From NCBI GenBank assembly GCA_017400415.1, contig JAFPTE010000121.1, positions 1-13,728 on the forward strand: 13,728 nucleotides of DNA, given 5' to 3'. Source of the stretch: Oscillospiraceae bacterium (lineage in GTDB: Bacteria; Bacillota; Clostridia; Oscillospirales; Oscillospiraceae). How positions within the stretch are numbered: the stretch's first letter is position 1; each line of letters starts with the position of its first letter. Shown one piece after another: positions 1-6,772 of the stretch. The notes beneath the pieces are model-generated. The model was not told the DNA's origin. It made no database searches and worked only from the letters and a program-made list of their open reading frames with translations. The position numbers were made by a program, and so were the translations under genes.

Positions 1-2
1 CC

Positions 3-257
3 AACATGGGCGACATCATGTCCGACCTGTCCAAGCGCAGAGGCAGCCCCATGGGCATGAGCGTGGATAAGGACGGCCTGCAGGTTGTTGAAGCTGAGGT
101 GCCTATCGCTGAGATGGGCTCTTACGCCATCGACCTGCGCTCCATGACCCAGGGCAGAGGCTCCTTCACCCTGGAGTTCGTCCGCTACGATGTGGCTCCT
201 GCCAACGTTCAGGAGAAGATCATCGAGGAGGCCAAGGCCTCCGGCGAGGACGAGTAA
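3..257 (+). CDS. fusA: Elongation factor G, C-terminal fragment
   Basis: This is the last 84 codons of a gene that begins left of the window, read in frame from base 3 to a TAA stop. The segment matches domain V of EF-G, the GTPase that drives ribosomal translocation. Visible family landmarks are the RRG turn followed by a GM motif, the AEVPIAEM stretch, and the nearly invariant LRSMTQGRG segment followed by an aromatic strand (SFTLEF). It ends in a short acidic tail. The GTPase domain is not in view, so I cannot say whether this is the main translational EF-G or one of the EF-G-like paralogues common in Clostridia. The wording around the RRG turn (SKRRGSPMGM) slightly favours a paralogue. 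It is followed at once by a terminator and converges on dapA. Confidence 0.9.
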   Translation, partial: NMGDIMSDLSKRRGSPMGMSVDKDGLQVVEAEVPIAEMGSYAIDLRSMTQGRGSFTLEFVRYDVAPANVQEKIIEEAKASGEDE

Positions 258-274
258 TCCTTATAAAGCATAAT

Positions 275-306
275 TGCCGGACCCGAAATCGGGCCCGGCA
301 TTTTTT
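275..306 (+). terminator. Intrinsic terminator of fusA, shared with dapA
   Basis: An 11-bp stem (275-285 with 290-300, AAAT loop) is followed by six T (301-306). One internal position, A281 opposite C294, is mismatched in the + RNA but becomes a G-U pair in the - RNA. The last two T and the next A are the TAA stop of dapA read on the other strand. The - strand copy lacks a clean T tract, so termination of dapA here is less certain. Confidence 0.85.
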
Positions 307-1174
307 ATGCGTAGGCTCTCAGCACATCTGAGAGCTTTTTCTTTTTTTCTTCGCTCAGCTGCCGCAGGGGGAGACGGAGCTGGCCGGAGCACAGCCCCAG
401 GATTTCCGCAGCTGCCTTTACGGGAATGGGGTTTACGTCCAGGAAGAGCGCCTCCATAAGCGGGGAGAGCCGCAGCTGCTCCTCTGCCGCCTCCCGGTAT
501 CTGCCCGCAAGGCACAGACCTGCCAGCTTCGCCATCTGTGCGGGAATGACGTTTGCGGCCACAGAGATAACCCCCTTTGCGCCGAGACACATAAGAGGCA
601 CTGTCAGATCGTCGTTGCCGCTCCAGAGGTTCAGATCCGTATCCCGAAGCACAGCGACCGCCAGAGGTACAGAGCCGGAGGCCTCCTTGACGCCGTTTAT
701 ATTGGGGTGCCCGGCAAGACGTCTGTAGGTTTCCGGGGTGATTGTCATGCCGGTACGGGAGGGGACGTTATATAGAATTACGGGCAGGTCCACTGCGTCT
801 GCAACGGCATAATAATGCTCAACAAGCCCCTCCTGGGAGGTCTTGTTGTAATAGGGTGTGACCACCAGCACTGCGTCTGCTCCCGCACTCTGGGCATCCA
901 GGGAGAAGCGCACGGCGTATTCTGTGGAGTTGGAGCCGGACCCGGCGATAACCGTCATGGGACCGGCGTTCTGCTTGGTAAAACAAATAAGCTCCTGCCG
1001 CTCCTGGGAGGAGAGGGCAGAAGCTTCGCCGGTAGTGCCGCAGACGGTTATTGCGGCAGTACCGGCGTTCCTTTGCAGATCTATGAGCCGCTTCATAGCG
1101 GCATAATCAATGTGCCCGTCTGAAAAGGGAGTGATTATGGCCGCCGATGAACCGGTAAAAACAGGCTTTTTCAA
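305..1174 (-). CDS. dapA: 4-hydroxy-tetrahydrodipicolinate synthase
   Basis: It condenses pyruvate with aspartate semialdehyde, the first committed step to diaminopimelate and lysine, in the cytoplasm. The 289 residues match the usual family length and form one TIM barrel. Family residues are all present: the CGTTGE motif with Thr47/Thr48, Tyr135 in YNVPSRTG, Arg140 for substrate carboxylate binding, and the Schiff-base Lys163 in GVKEASG. The start is a TTG codon at 1174-1172. I chose it because a purine-rich site (AAGGAAGG) lies just upstream and the N-terminus (PVFTGSSAAIITPF) aligns with the family start; no in-frame ATG lies nearby. The gene sits 39 bp after asd on the same strand, so the two are very likely one operon with consecutive steps. 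It ends inside the terminator shared with fusA. Confidence 0.96.
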   Translation of the reverse strand: MKKPVFTGSSAAIITPFSDGHIDYAAMKRLIDLQRNAGTAAITVCGTTGEASALSSQERQELICFTKQNAGPMTVIAGSGSNSTEYAVRFSLDAQSAGADAVLVVTPYYNKTSQEGLVEHYYAVADAVDLPVILYNVPSRTGMTITPETYRRLAGHPNINGVKEASGSVPLAVAVLRDTDLNLWSGNDDLTVPLMCLGAKGVISVAANVIPAQMAKLAGLCLAGRYREAAEEQLRLSPLMEALFLDVNPIPVKAAAEILGLCSGQLRLPLRQLSEEKKKKLSDVLRAYA

Positions 1175-1213
1175 AGCTATTCCTTCCTTATTTGCCGTGA
1201 GGCAGGAGGGAAA

Positions 1214-2296
1214 TCAGTCCATATACCCCTTGGCGCAGAGAAGCTCGGCCAGCAGCACGGCGCCGCCGGCAGCACCACGGAGGGTGTTGTGGGAAAGGCA
1301 GACGAACTTATAGTCATACTGGGTGTCGGGACGGAGCCGGCCAACGGAGACGGCCATGCCGTTCTCCATCATCCGGTCCAGCTTAGTCTGGGGGCGATTG
1401 TCCTCCTCAAAGTAATGGATGAACTGCTTGGGAGCGGAGGGCAGACCCAGACGCTGAGGCTCGCCGGAGAAGCTTGCCCAGCGGTCCTTGATTTCTTCCA
1501 TGGTGGGCTTCTTATCAAAGGATGCGAAAACTGCTGCCATGTGGCCGTCGGAGCAGGCCACCCGGAAGCACTGAGCGGTGATGGAGGGTGAGGAGGCGGT
1601 GACTATCCTGCCGCCCTCAACCTTGCCCCACAGCTTCAGAGGCTCCTGCTCGCTCTTTTCCTCCTCGCCGCCGATGTAGGGGATAACGTTATCCACAATG
1701 TCGGGGAAGGTCTCAAAGGTCTTGCCGGCGCCGGAAATGGCCTGGTAGGTGCACACAAGGGCCTTGGAGAGGCCGAACTCATCCTTCAAGGGGTGCAGGG
1801 CCGGCACATAGCTCTGGAGGGAGCAGTTGGACTTGACGGCGATAAAGCCCCGCCTGGTGCCCAGCCTGCGGCGCTGGGATTCGATTACTGCCAGATGCTC
1901 CGGGTTTATTTCGGGAACCACCATAGGCACGTCTTCGGTCCAGCGGTGGGCGCTGTTGTTGGAGACTACCGGGCACTCGGCCTTGGCATAGGCCTCCTCC
2001 AGGGCACGGATCTCATCCTTCTTCATGTCCACGGCAGAGAAGACAAAGTCAACATTGGCTGTGATCTCCGCAATATCGTCCTCGGCGGATCTGAGGACCA
2101 GAGCCTTTGCACAATCGGGCACGGGGACCTTCATCATCCAGCGGCCGTTTACGGCGTCTTCGTAAGTCTTTCCGGCGCTTCTGCGGGAGGCGGCAACCTC
2201 CGTCAGCTCAAACCAGGGATGCTGGGAGATAAGGGTCACAAACCTCTGACCGACCATTCCTGTGGCGCCGATTACGCCTACCTTATACTTTTTCAT
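1214..2296 (-). CDS. asd: Aspartate-semialdehyde dehydrogenase (archaeal/fungal-like branch)
   Basis: It reduces 4-aspartyl phosphate with NADPH to aspartate semialdehyde, the branch-point metabolite for lysine/DAP, threonine and methionine. The N-terminal Rossmann fold carries GATGMVGQRF (residues 10-19). The nucleophile is Cys158 in the SNCSLQ motif, and the probable acid/base His252 lies in CSDGHMAAV. Further landmarks are SAVD (87-90), VSNNSAHR (111-118) and ISGAGKT (187-193). The length of 360 residues and the SNCSLQ form point to the archaeal/fungal-like branch rather than the E. coli-like one, as is usual in many Clostridia. The ATG at 2296 has GGAGG six bases upstream. The gene is first in an asd-dapA operon with a predicted leader of about 155 nt. 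I see no lysine riboswitch or T-box in that leader. Confidence 0.95.
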   Translation of the reverse strand: MKKYKVGVIGATGMVGQRFVTLISQHPWFELTEVAASRRSAGKTYEDAVNGRWMMKVPVPDCAKALVLRSAEDDIAEITANVDFVFSAVDMKKDEIRALEEAYAKAECPVVSNNSAHRWTEDVPMVVPEINPEHLAVIESQRRRLGTRRGFIAVKSNCSLQSYVPALHPLKDEFGLSKALVCTYQAISGAGKTFETFPDIVDNVIPYIGGEEEKSEQEPLKLWGKVEGGRIVTASSPSITAQCFRVACSDGHMAAVFASFDKKPTMEEIKDRWASFSGEPQRLGLPSAPKQFIHYFEEDNRPQTKLDRMMENGMAVSVGRLRPDTQYDYKFVCLSHNTLRGAAGGAVLLAELLCAKGYMD

Positions 2297-2354
2297 AACC
2301 TGCCTCCATTACATTGTATTCCGTAATCGGAAAAAATTGACGGTAAAAAATCGG

Positions 2355-2377
2355 AAAAACTGTGCCTATGGGCTACA
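2355..2377 (-). promoter_or_regulatory. Possible attenuator hairpin in asd leader
   Basis: On the - strand, TGT(A)GCC and GGCACA can form a 6-bp stem with one bulged A and a CATA loop (2377 to 2361). G and TTTTT follow (2360-2355), and a second T run lies a few bases on. This resembles a weak intrinsic terminator about 80-100 nt after the predicted asd transcription start. The stem is short, so it may be chance. Confidence 0.25.
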
Positions 2378-2402
2378 CAAACGCAAAATGTTGTGTTATA
2401 AT
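2374..2402 (+). promoter_or_regulatory. Predicted sigma-A promoter for the SpoIID-like gene
   Basis: TACACA (2374-2379), a 17-bp spacer and a perfect TATAAT (2397-2402) preceded by TGT give an extended -10 promoter. The start would be near 2409, leaving a leader of about 113 nt. A dyad ACACAA-N10-TTGTGT (2375-2380, 2391-2396) overlaps the -35 box and abuts the -10 box; it could be an operator or chance. The promoter lies inside the predicted asd leader. Confidence 0.6.
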
Positions 2403-2413
2403 GCCGTTAGAGT

Positions 2414-2453
2414 CGGTTTTCATAAGCTGAAAGCTCTTTAGCACGTTAAACCG
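2414..2453. promoter_or_regulatory. Nested hairpin in the overlapping leaders of asd and the SpoIID-like gene
   Basis: An outer helix CGGTTT/AAACCG (2414-2419 with 2448-2453) encloses an inner imperfect helix (2426-2431 with 2437-2442, one G-T pair). The element falls almost exactly in the stretch predicted to be transcribed from both strands (about 2409-2455). It matches no riboswitch I recognise. Both helices are short, and its function is unknown. Confidence 0.3.
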
Positions 2454-2461
2454 TTTCATTT

Positions 2462-2490
2462 AGATTAGCATAATTGAGCCTTAGTGTCAA
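2462..2490 (-). promoter_or_regulatory. Predicted sigma-A promoter for asd-dapA
   Basis: On the - strand a perfect TTGACA (2490-2485) is followed by a 17-bp spacer and TAATCT (2467-2462). TGC before the -10 box makes it an extended -10. The start would be near 2455, giving a leader of about 155 nt. It lies downstream of the oppositely directed SpoIID-like promoter, so the two transcripts should overlap at their 5' ends. Confidence 0.6.
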
Positions 2491-2521
2491 CAAAAAATAA
2501 AAATTCGTCAGGAGCTTACAT

Positions 2522-4426
2522 ATGTCCAGAATAATCAAGCGAATTTTATCCATTTTGCTGGTTGCTGCAGCGGCCTTTGCCCTTGCACCGGGCACCTACG
2601 GCGCAGAGGAGTTCCAGTGCCCCGTCAGCGCCATACGTGTGGGTATTTATTACGGCGCCACCTGGGGAGTGCAGGAGGACTATGCCTCCGCCAACCTCCA
2701 GAATGTCACCGGCCTGGGCTACGGCTACTCTCTGGGCTACTTTGACAGTGACCGCTCCTTTGTTCCTCTGGGAGTGTACATAAAGGATACCAATAAAATC
2801 TCCATCTGCGTGGACAGGAATGTCTACTGGGATTCCTCCGAGAAATCCTATGAGCTGGGGAGCAGCGGCTCTGTGGTGGTGGGCTGCTATCATGTTCAGA
2901 TCCCCGGCAGTCATTCCAATTACTCCGATGCCCAGGCTGCCGCCAGGGGGTACACCGGCTACGGACCCACCTTTATTAAATATGAGAACGGCAGGTTCTA
3001 CGTCTGCGTGGGCAACTGCACCAACACCTCCCAGGCCGAAGAGCTCTCTGACCTTATCGGCAACGACTCTTACGTCACAAGCGGCACTGAGAATACCGTG
3101 ACTGTTGTCGAGACAGGCACTGACAAGATTCTTTTTGAGTTTGACTATTCGGGCACCTATCATCTGGGCGTCAGACCCATAGAGACCAGCTCCGAGAAGT
3201 GCCAGACCTGGTTCAAAAACCGCACCTATTACGGCGACTTCACCTATGTCCGCCTCTCCAACGGCAACATGTCCGTGGTGAACGTTGTGCCTATCGAGGA
3301 CTATGTGAAGGGTGTCGTGCCCTATGAGATGAGCCCCTCCAGCCCTCTGGAGGCCCTTAAGGCCCAGGCCGTCTGCGCTCGGACCTACGGCATTGCAAAC
3401 CTCAATAAGTATAAGTCCCAGGGCTTTGACGTTTGCAACACCTCCAAATGCCAGGTTTACAGAGGAACCGAGCGTGCCAATACCAACACCAACCGTGCCG
3501 TTGACGAGACCGCCGGCCAGTATCTGACCTACAAGGGAAAGCTCTGCTCCACTTATTATTACTCCTACAACGGCGGCGCCTCCGAGAGCGTTGAAAATGT
3601 CTGGACCGGAGGGCCCGTGGACTACCTTGTGGGCGTTCCGGACCCCTATGAGGCGGACCTTGCTCCCACCGTAAGCGGCTATAACTGGACCGTCACCTTT
3701 ACCGGCGCCGATATCGCCGAAAGGCTCCGGAAAAACGGCTACTCCTGCTCCAATATAGTCAAGTTCCAGATCCTTGAGTACACTGCCGTGGGCAACGTGC
3801 TGAAGATTCGCTTCACCGATGCGGACGGCAAGACCTTCACCTTCGAGAGAGATAAGTGCCGCTCTATTCTGGGCCTTAAGTCCGCAAGATACTACATCAA
3901 CGGCGTGAATCCCAACACCACCGTGCTCTATGTTAACTCTGACAAGAGCTTTATAACCGGCCTGCTCTCCGGCCTTTCAGCCATCGGCTCCGGCGGTATC
4001 GACGCCATCGGCTCCGGAGACGTCTATGCCATCACCGGCACCGGAGACGTTGAGCTTGTGAGCCAGAATACTACCGGCGGCACTGCCAGCGGCAGCTCCT
4101 TCGTGATAAACGGCTCCGGCAACGGCCACAGCGTGGGCCTGAGCCAGACCGGCGCCAAGAGCATGGCCCAGTTCTATGACAAGACCTATGACGAGATTCT
4201 GGGCTTCTATTATCAGGGCACCGAGCTGACCTATTCCGTCAAGGATTCCGTTGAGCATCCCGACCCCATGTCTGCAGCCGGTAATACCTCCGGCGGCAGC
4301 GGGACCATCCCCGGTGAGGTCAACGGTGAGGTCGGCAGTGAGGAGCCGGCCGAGCCTGTGCAGCAGCAGGAGGATAAGCCCACCAGGCCCTATAACCCTG
4401 CAACTGACAAGCCCCCCGTAAGCTGA
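2522..4426 (+). CDS. SpoIID/LytB-domain wall protein, secreted
   Basis: Family knowledge suggests a lytic transglycosylase or amidase-enhancer acting on peptidoglycan outside the membrane. A signal peptide is visible: basic MSRIIKR, a hydrophobic core to about residue 24, and likely cleavage near TYGA/EE. Residues about 120-180 look like a SPOR-type repeat (CYHVQIPGS... FYVCVGN), which would bind denuded glycan. The SpoIID domain spans about 230-570 with VVPYEM (likely catalytic Glu269), the Cys pair C305/C310 in the CNTSKCQVY segment, YYYSYNGG, and the closing GNGHSVGLSQTGA (His536). A Pro/Glu-rich tail of about 50 residues follows. At 634 residues it is far longer than the sporulation SpoIID of Bacillus (about 340), so I give no symbol; it may serve sporulation or vegetative wall turnover. 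The ATG has AGGAG seven bases upstream. Confidence 0.88.
   Translation: MSRIIKRILSILLVAAAAFALAPGTYGAEEFQCPVSAIRVGIYYGATWGVQEDYASANLQNVTGLGYGYSLGYFDSDRSFVPLGVYIKDTNKISICVDRNVYWDSSEKSYELGSSGSVVVGCYHVQIPGSHSNYSDAQAAARGYTGYGPTFIKYENGRFYVCVGNCTNTSQAEELSDLIGNDSYVTSGTENTVTVVETGTDKILFEFDYSGTYHLGVRPIETSSEKCQTWFKNRTYYGDFTYVRLSNGNMSVVNVVPIEDYVKGVVPYEMSPSSPLEALKAQAVCARTYGIANLNKYKSQGFDVCNTSKCQVYRGTERANTNTNRAVDETAGQYLTYKGKLCSTYYYSYNGGASESVENVWTGGPVDYLVGVPDPYEADLAPTVSGYNWTVTFTGADIAERLRKNGYSCSNIVKFQILEYTAVGNVLKIRFTDADGKTFTFERDKCRSILGLKSARYYINGVNPNTTVLYVNSDKSFITGLLSGLSAIGSGGIDAIGSGDVYAITGTGDVELVSQNTTGGTASGSSFVINGSGNGHSVGLSQTGAKSMAQFYDKTYDEILGFYYQGTELTYSVKDSVEHPDPMSAAGNTSGGSGTIPGEVNGEVGSEEPAEPVQQQEDKPTRPYNPATDKPPVS
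3980..4051 (+). repeat. Three-copy 24-bp in-frame repeat in the SpoIID-like gene
   Basis: Three successive 24-bp units begin at 3980, 4004 and 4028. They encode AIGSGGID, AIGSGDVY and AITGTGDV (residues 487-510). The first 14 bases (GCCATCGGCTCCGG) are identical in copies one and two, and copy three has diverged. The repeat sits in a Gly-rich linker just before the conserved closing GHSVGLSQ motif. Confidence 0.8.
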
Positions 4427-4484
4427 GGCTGTATCAGTATATTCCATAATCTGGGCAGGCGCCCATAACTGAAAGCGACAACAG

Positions 4485-5507
4485 ATGAAAACCAGTGATT
4501 TTTATTACGACCTCCCCAAGGAGCTCATTGCCCAGACCCCCATTGAAAGGCGTGACGGCTCACGGCTCATGGTCCTCGACAGTAAGACAGGGGAGATCGT
4601 CCATAAGCATTTTTACGATATAACTGACTATCTCAATCCCGGCGACTGCCTTGTTATGAATGACTCCCGGGTGCTTCCTGCGAGACTTTTCGGAAAGCGC
4701 CCCACAGGCGGCGCTGTGGAGATCCTCCTTCTCACAAGCAAGGGGGATGACGTCTGGGAGTGCCTTACAAGGCCCGGCAGAAAGACCCGCCCCGGTACCG
4801 AAATAATAATCGGAGACGGGCAGCTCAGGGCCACCGTTGTAGGGGAGGCCGAGGGCGGCAACAAGCTTTTAAAGTTCTCTTATGAGGGCATCTTCCTTGA
4901 AATACTGGAGCGCCTGGGCAAAATGCCCCTGCCGCCCTATATCCATGAGGAGCTGCAGGACTCCGAGCGGTACCAGACCGTCTATTCCCGTGAGGTGGGC
5001 TCCGCCGCAGCACCTACGGCAGGGCTTCACTTTACGCCGGAGCTTCTGCAGAAAATACAGGATAAAGGCGTCACCCTGGCTTATCTGACCCTTCACGTGG
5101 GCCTGGGCACCTTCCGGCCGGTGAAGGAGGATAATATCGAAGCCCACGAGATGCACTCCGAATTCTGCATTGTGTCCCGGGAGACCGCAGATAAGGTCAA
5201 CGCCGCCCGGCAAAACGGCGGCAGGATAATCTCCGTAGGCACCACCTCCTGCCGGACCCTGGAGACCGTTGCGGATGAAAAGGGCTTCCTTCGCCCCTGG
5301 AGCGGCTGGACGGATATTTTCATCTATCCCGGCTACACCTTCAAATGCGTCGACTGTCTGATCACCAATTTCCACCTGCCGGAAAGCACGCTAATAATGC
5401 TGGTCTCCGCCCTTGCAGGGAGGGATAACGTTCTGAACGCCTATAAAAAAGCCGTGGAGGAGCGCTACCGCTTCTTCAGCTTCGGGGATGCCATGTTCAT
5501 AAAATGA
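4485..5507 (+). CDS. queA: tRNA preQ1 ribosyltransferase-isomerase
   Basis: It transfers and isomerises the ribosyl part of S-adenosylmethionine onto preQ1 at the wobble base of GUN-anticodon tRNAs, giving epoxyqueuosine. The 340 residues match the family length. Landmarks are FYYDLPKELIAQTP (6-19), the MNDSRVLPARL segment (59-69), APTAGLHFT (176-184), HVGLGTFRPV (204-213), VGTTSCRTLE (251-260) and TNFHLPESTLIMLVSA (294-309). It lies 58 bp after the SpoIID-like gene with no strong ribosome binding site and no clear promoter between them, so it may be read from upstream. A small hairpin (4452-4465, TGGGC/GCCCA) lies shortly before the start. The next gene, tgt, acts one step earlier in the same pathway. 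Confidence 0.97.
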   Translation: MKTSDFYYDLPKELIAQTPIERRDGSRLMVLDSKTGEIVHKHFYDITDYLNPGDCLVMNDSRVLPARLFGKRPTGGAVEILLLTSKGDDVWECLTRPGRKTRPGTEIIIGDGQLRATVVGEAEGGNKLLKFSYEGIFLEILERLGKMPLPPYIHEELQDSERYQTVYSREVGSAAAPTAGLHFTPELLQKIQDKGVTLAYLTLHVGLGTFRPVKEDNIEAHEMHSEFCIVSRETADKVNAARQNGGRIISVGTTSCRTLETVADEKGFLRPWSGWTDIFIYPGYTFKCVDCLITNFHLPESTLIMLVSALAGRDNVLNAYKKAVEERYRFFSFGDAMFIK

Positions 5508-5508
5508 A

Positions 5509-5536
5509 TCAGCGGAGCCTTTAAGGGCTCCGCTGA
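5509..5536 (+). terminator. Hairpin after queA, possible terminator
   Basis: An 11-bp perfect stem (5509-5519 with 5526-5536, loop TTTAAG) starts two bases after the queA stop. No T tract follows on the + strand, so it is not a standard intrinsic terminator. It may instead protect the 3' end of the mRNA or terminate inefficiently. The presence of a fresh promoter just downstream agrees with a transcript boundary here. Confidence 0.5.
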
Positions 5537-5556
5537 CTGTTAGAGAGCAAAGCGTA

Positions 5557-5585
5557 TTGACCGGAGAATTGCTTTCTGGTAAAAT
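5557..5585 (+). promoter_or_regulatory. Predicted sigma-A promoter for tgt
   Basis: TTGACC (5557-5562), a 17-bp spacer and TAAAAT (5580-5585), with TGG before the -10 box, form a strong extended -10 promoter. The start would be near 5592, giving a leader of about 24 nt, too short to hold a preQ1 riboswitch. Confidence 0.75.
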
Positions 5586-5615
5586 AGAGGCATAACAATA
5601 ACACTGGAGAATACT

Positions 5616-6743
5616 ATGTTTACTGTGCTCAAAACCGAAGGAAATGCACGGCGTGGGGTTTTTACATGCCCTCACGGTACTGCCCAGACGCCGGTTTTCA
5701 TGAATGTGGGGACCCAGGGCGCCATCAAGGGCGGCCTTTCCGCCCAGGACCTCAGGAATATCAACTGCCAGATTGAGCTCTCAAACACCTATCATCTGCA
5801 TCTGAGACCCGGTGACGAGCTTATAAAGTCCATGGGCGGACTGCACCGCTTTATGGGCTGGGACGGGCCTATGCTGACGGACTCCGGCGGCTTTCAGATT
5901 TTTTCCCTGGCGAAGCTCCGCAAGATAACGGAGGAGGGCACGGCCTTCAACTCACACATCGACGGCCGCAGAGTTTTCATGTCCCCGGAGGACAGCATCA
6001 CGGTTCAGTCCAATCTGGGCTCAGATATCGCCATGGCCTTTGATGAGTGTGTAGGCATTCCTGCTCCATACGATTATGTAAAAAAATCTGTGGAGAGGAC
6101 CCAGCGGTGGCTTCTCAGATGCATGGCGAGGCTTAAGGAGCTCAACGGACGGGAGGACACGGTCAATCCGGGCCAGGTGCTCTTCGGCATAAACCAGGGC
6201 GCCGTTTACAAGGATATACGTGTTGAGCATATGAAGGAGCTTGCGGACCTGGATCTGGCCGGCTACGCCATCGGCGGCCTTGCAGTGGGCGAGACGGTGG
6301 AAGAGATGTACGACACCATCGAGGCGGTAAACGAGTTTGCGCCTAAGGACAAGCCCCGGTATCTCATGGGCGTGGGAACTCCCTCCAATATCATCGAGGG
6401 CGTCTGGCGGGGAATTGACTTTTTTGACTGCGTAATGCCCGCCAGAAACGGACGCCACGGCCATCTGTTTACCTGGGACGGGGTAATCAACATCAAAAAT
6501 GAGAAGTACGCCAGGGACGAGAGACCCATCGATAACTGCGGCTGTCCTGCCTGCCGAATGCATTCCCGTGCGTACATTCGCCATCTCTTTGCCGCAGGGG
6601 AGATTCTGGGCCTCCGCCTGGCCGTTATGCATAACCTTTGGTTTTATAACGACCTTATGGCCAGAATCAGAAAGAGCCTGGACGAGGGCACCTTCACCCT
6701 GTTCAGAGCAGAGTATTCCGAGAAGCTTTCAAGAAGGATATAA
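5616..6743 (+). CDS. tgt: tRNA-guanine transglycosylase
   Basis: It swaps the wobble guanine of GUN-anticodon tRNAs for preQ1, the step before QueA. The 375 residues form the family TIM barrel. Asp89 (in LTDSGGFQ) and the nucleophile Asp271 (in FFDCVMPARNGRHG) are present, as is the zinc site Cys308, Cys310, Cys313 and His339. The base pocket has Cys145 (FDEC) and Val224 (GGLAVGE), equivalent to Cys158 and Val233 of the Zymomonas enzyme, which argues for preQ1 rather than queuine as substrate. The ATG has GGAG six bases upstream. The gene has its own promoter and ends at a TAA whose following A run is the T tract of the opposing permease terminator. No preQ1 synthesis genes (queC, D, E, F) are in the window. 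Confidence 0.98.
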   Translation: MFTVLKTEGNARRGVFTCPHGTAQTPVFMNVGTQGAIKGGLSAQDLRNINCQIELSNTYHLHLRPGDELIKSMGGLHRFMGWDGPMLTDSGGFQIFSLAKLRKITEEGTAFNSHIDGRRVFMSPEDSITVQSNLGSDIAMAFDECVGIPAPYDYVKKSVERTQRWLLRCMARLKELNGREDTVNPGQVLFGINQGAVYKDIRVEHMKELADLDLAGYAIGGLAVGETVEEMYDTIEAVNEFAPKDKPRYLMGVGTPSNIIEGVWRGIDFFDCVMPARNGRHGHLFTWDGVINIKNEKYARDERPIDNCGCPACRMHSRAYIRHLFAAGEILGLRLAVMHNLWFYNDLMARIRKSLDEGTFTLFRAEYSEKLSRRI

Positions 6744-6769
6744 AAAAGGCCTCCCGAATCGGGAGGCCT
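6741..6769 (-). terminator. Intrinsic terminator of the ArsP_2-like permease, shared with tgt
   Basis: A perfect 10-bp stem (6747-6756 with 6760-6769, loop AAT on the + strand) is followed on the - strand by a T run (6746-6742). The T run overlaps the tgt TAA stop on the other strand. On the + strand no T tract follows, so tgt transcripts would be stopped less efficiently. Confidence 0.85.
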
Positions 6770-6772
6770 GTA

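Noticed and set aside
1793..2326. Long open frame on the + strand opposite asd
   Set aside because: It is antisense to a certain gene, shows no recognisable family, has no ribosome binding site, and is rich in Gly/His/Leu as expected of a shadow frame in GC-rich coding DNA.
2297..2521. Lysine riboswitch or T-box in the asd upstream region
   Set aside because: I looked for the conserved cores of both and did not see them on either strand.
2546..3163. 205-codon open frame opposite the SpoIID-like gene
   Set aside because: Low-complexity Gly/Ala/Val shadow of a + strand gene with signal peptide, domain motifs and a good ribosome binding site.
3980..4051. 24-bp repeats as a CRISPR-like or mobile element
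   Set aside because: There are only three degenerate in-frame copies without spacers, and they encode a Gly-rich protein linker.
4452..4465. Small hairpin before queA as a preQ1 riboswitch or terminator
   Set aside because: It is only a 5-bp stem with a 4-nt loop, has no T tract, and shows no recognisable preQ1 aptamer or pseudoknot pattern.
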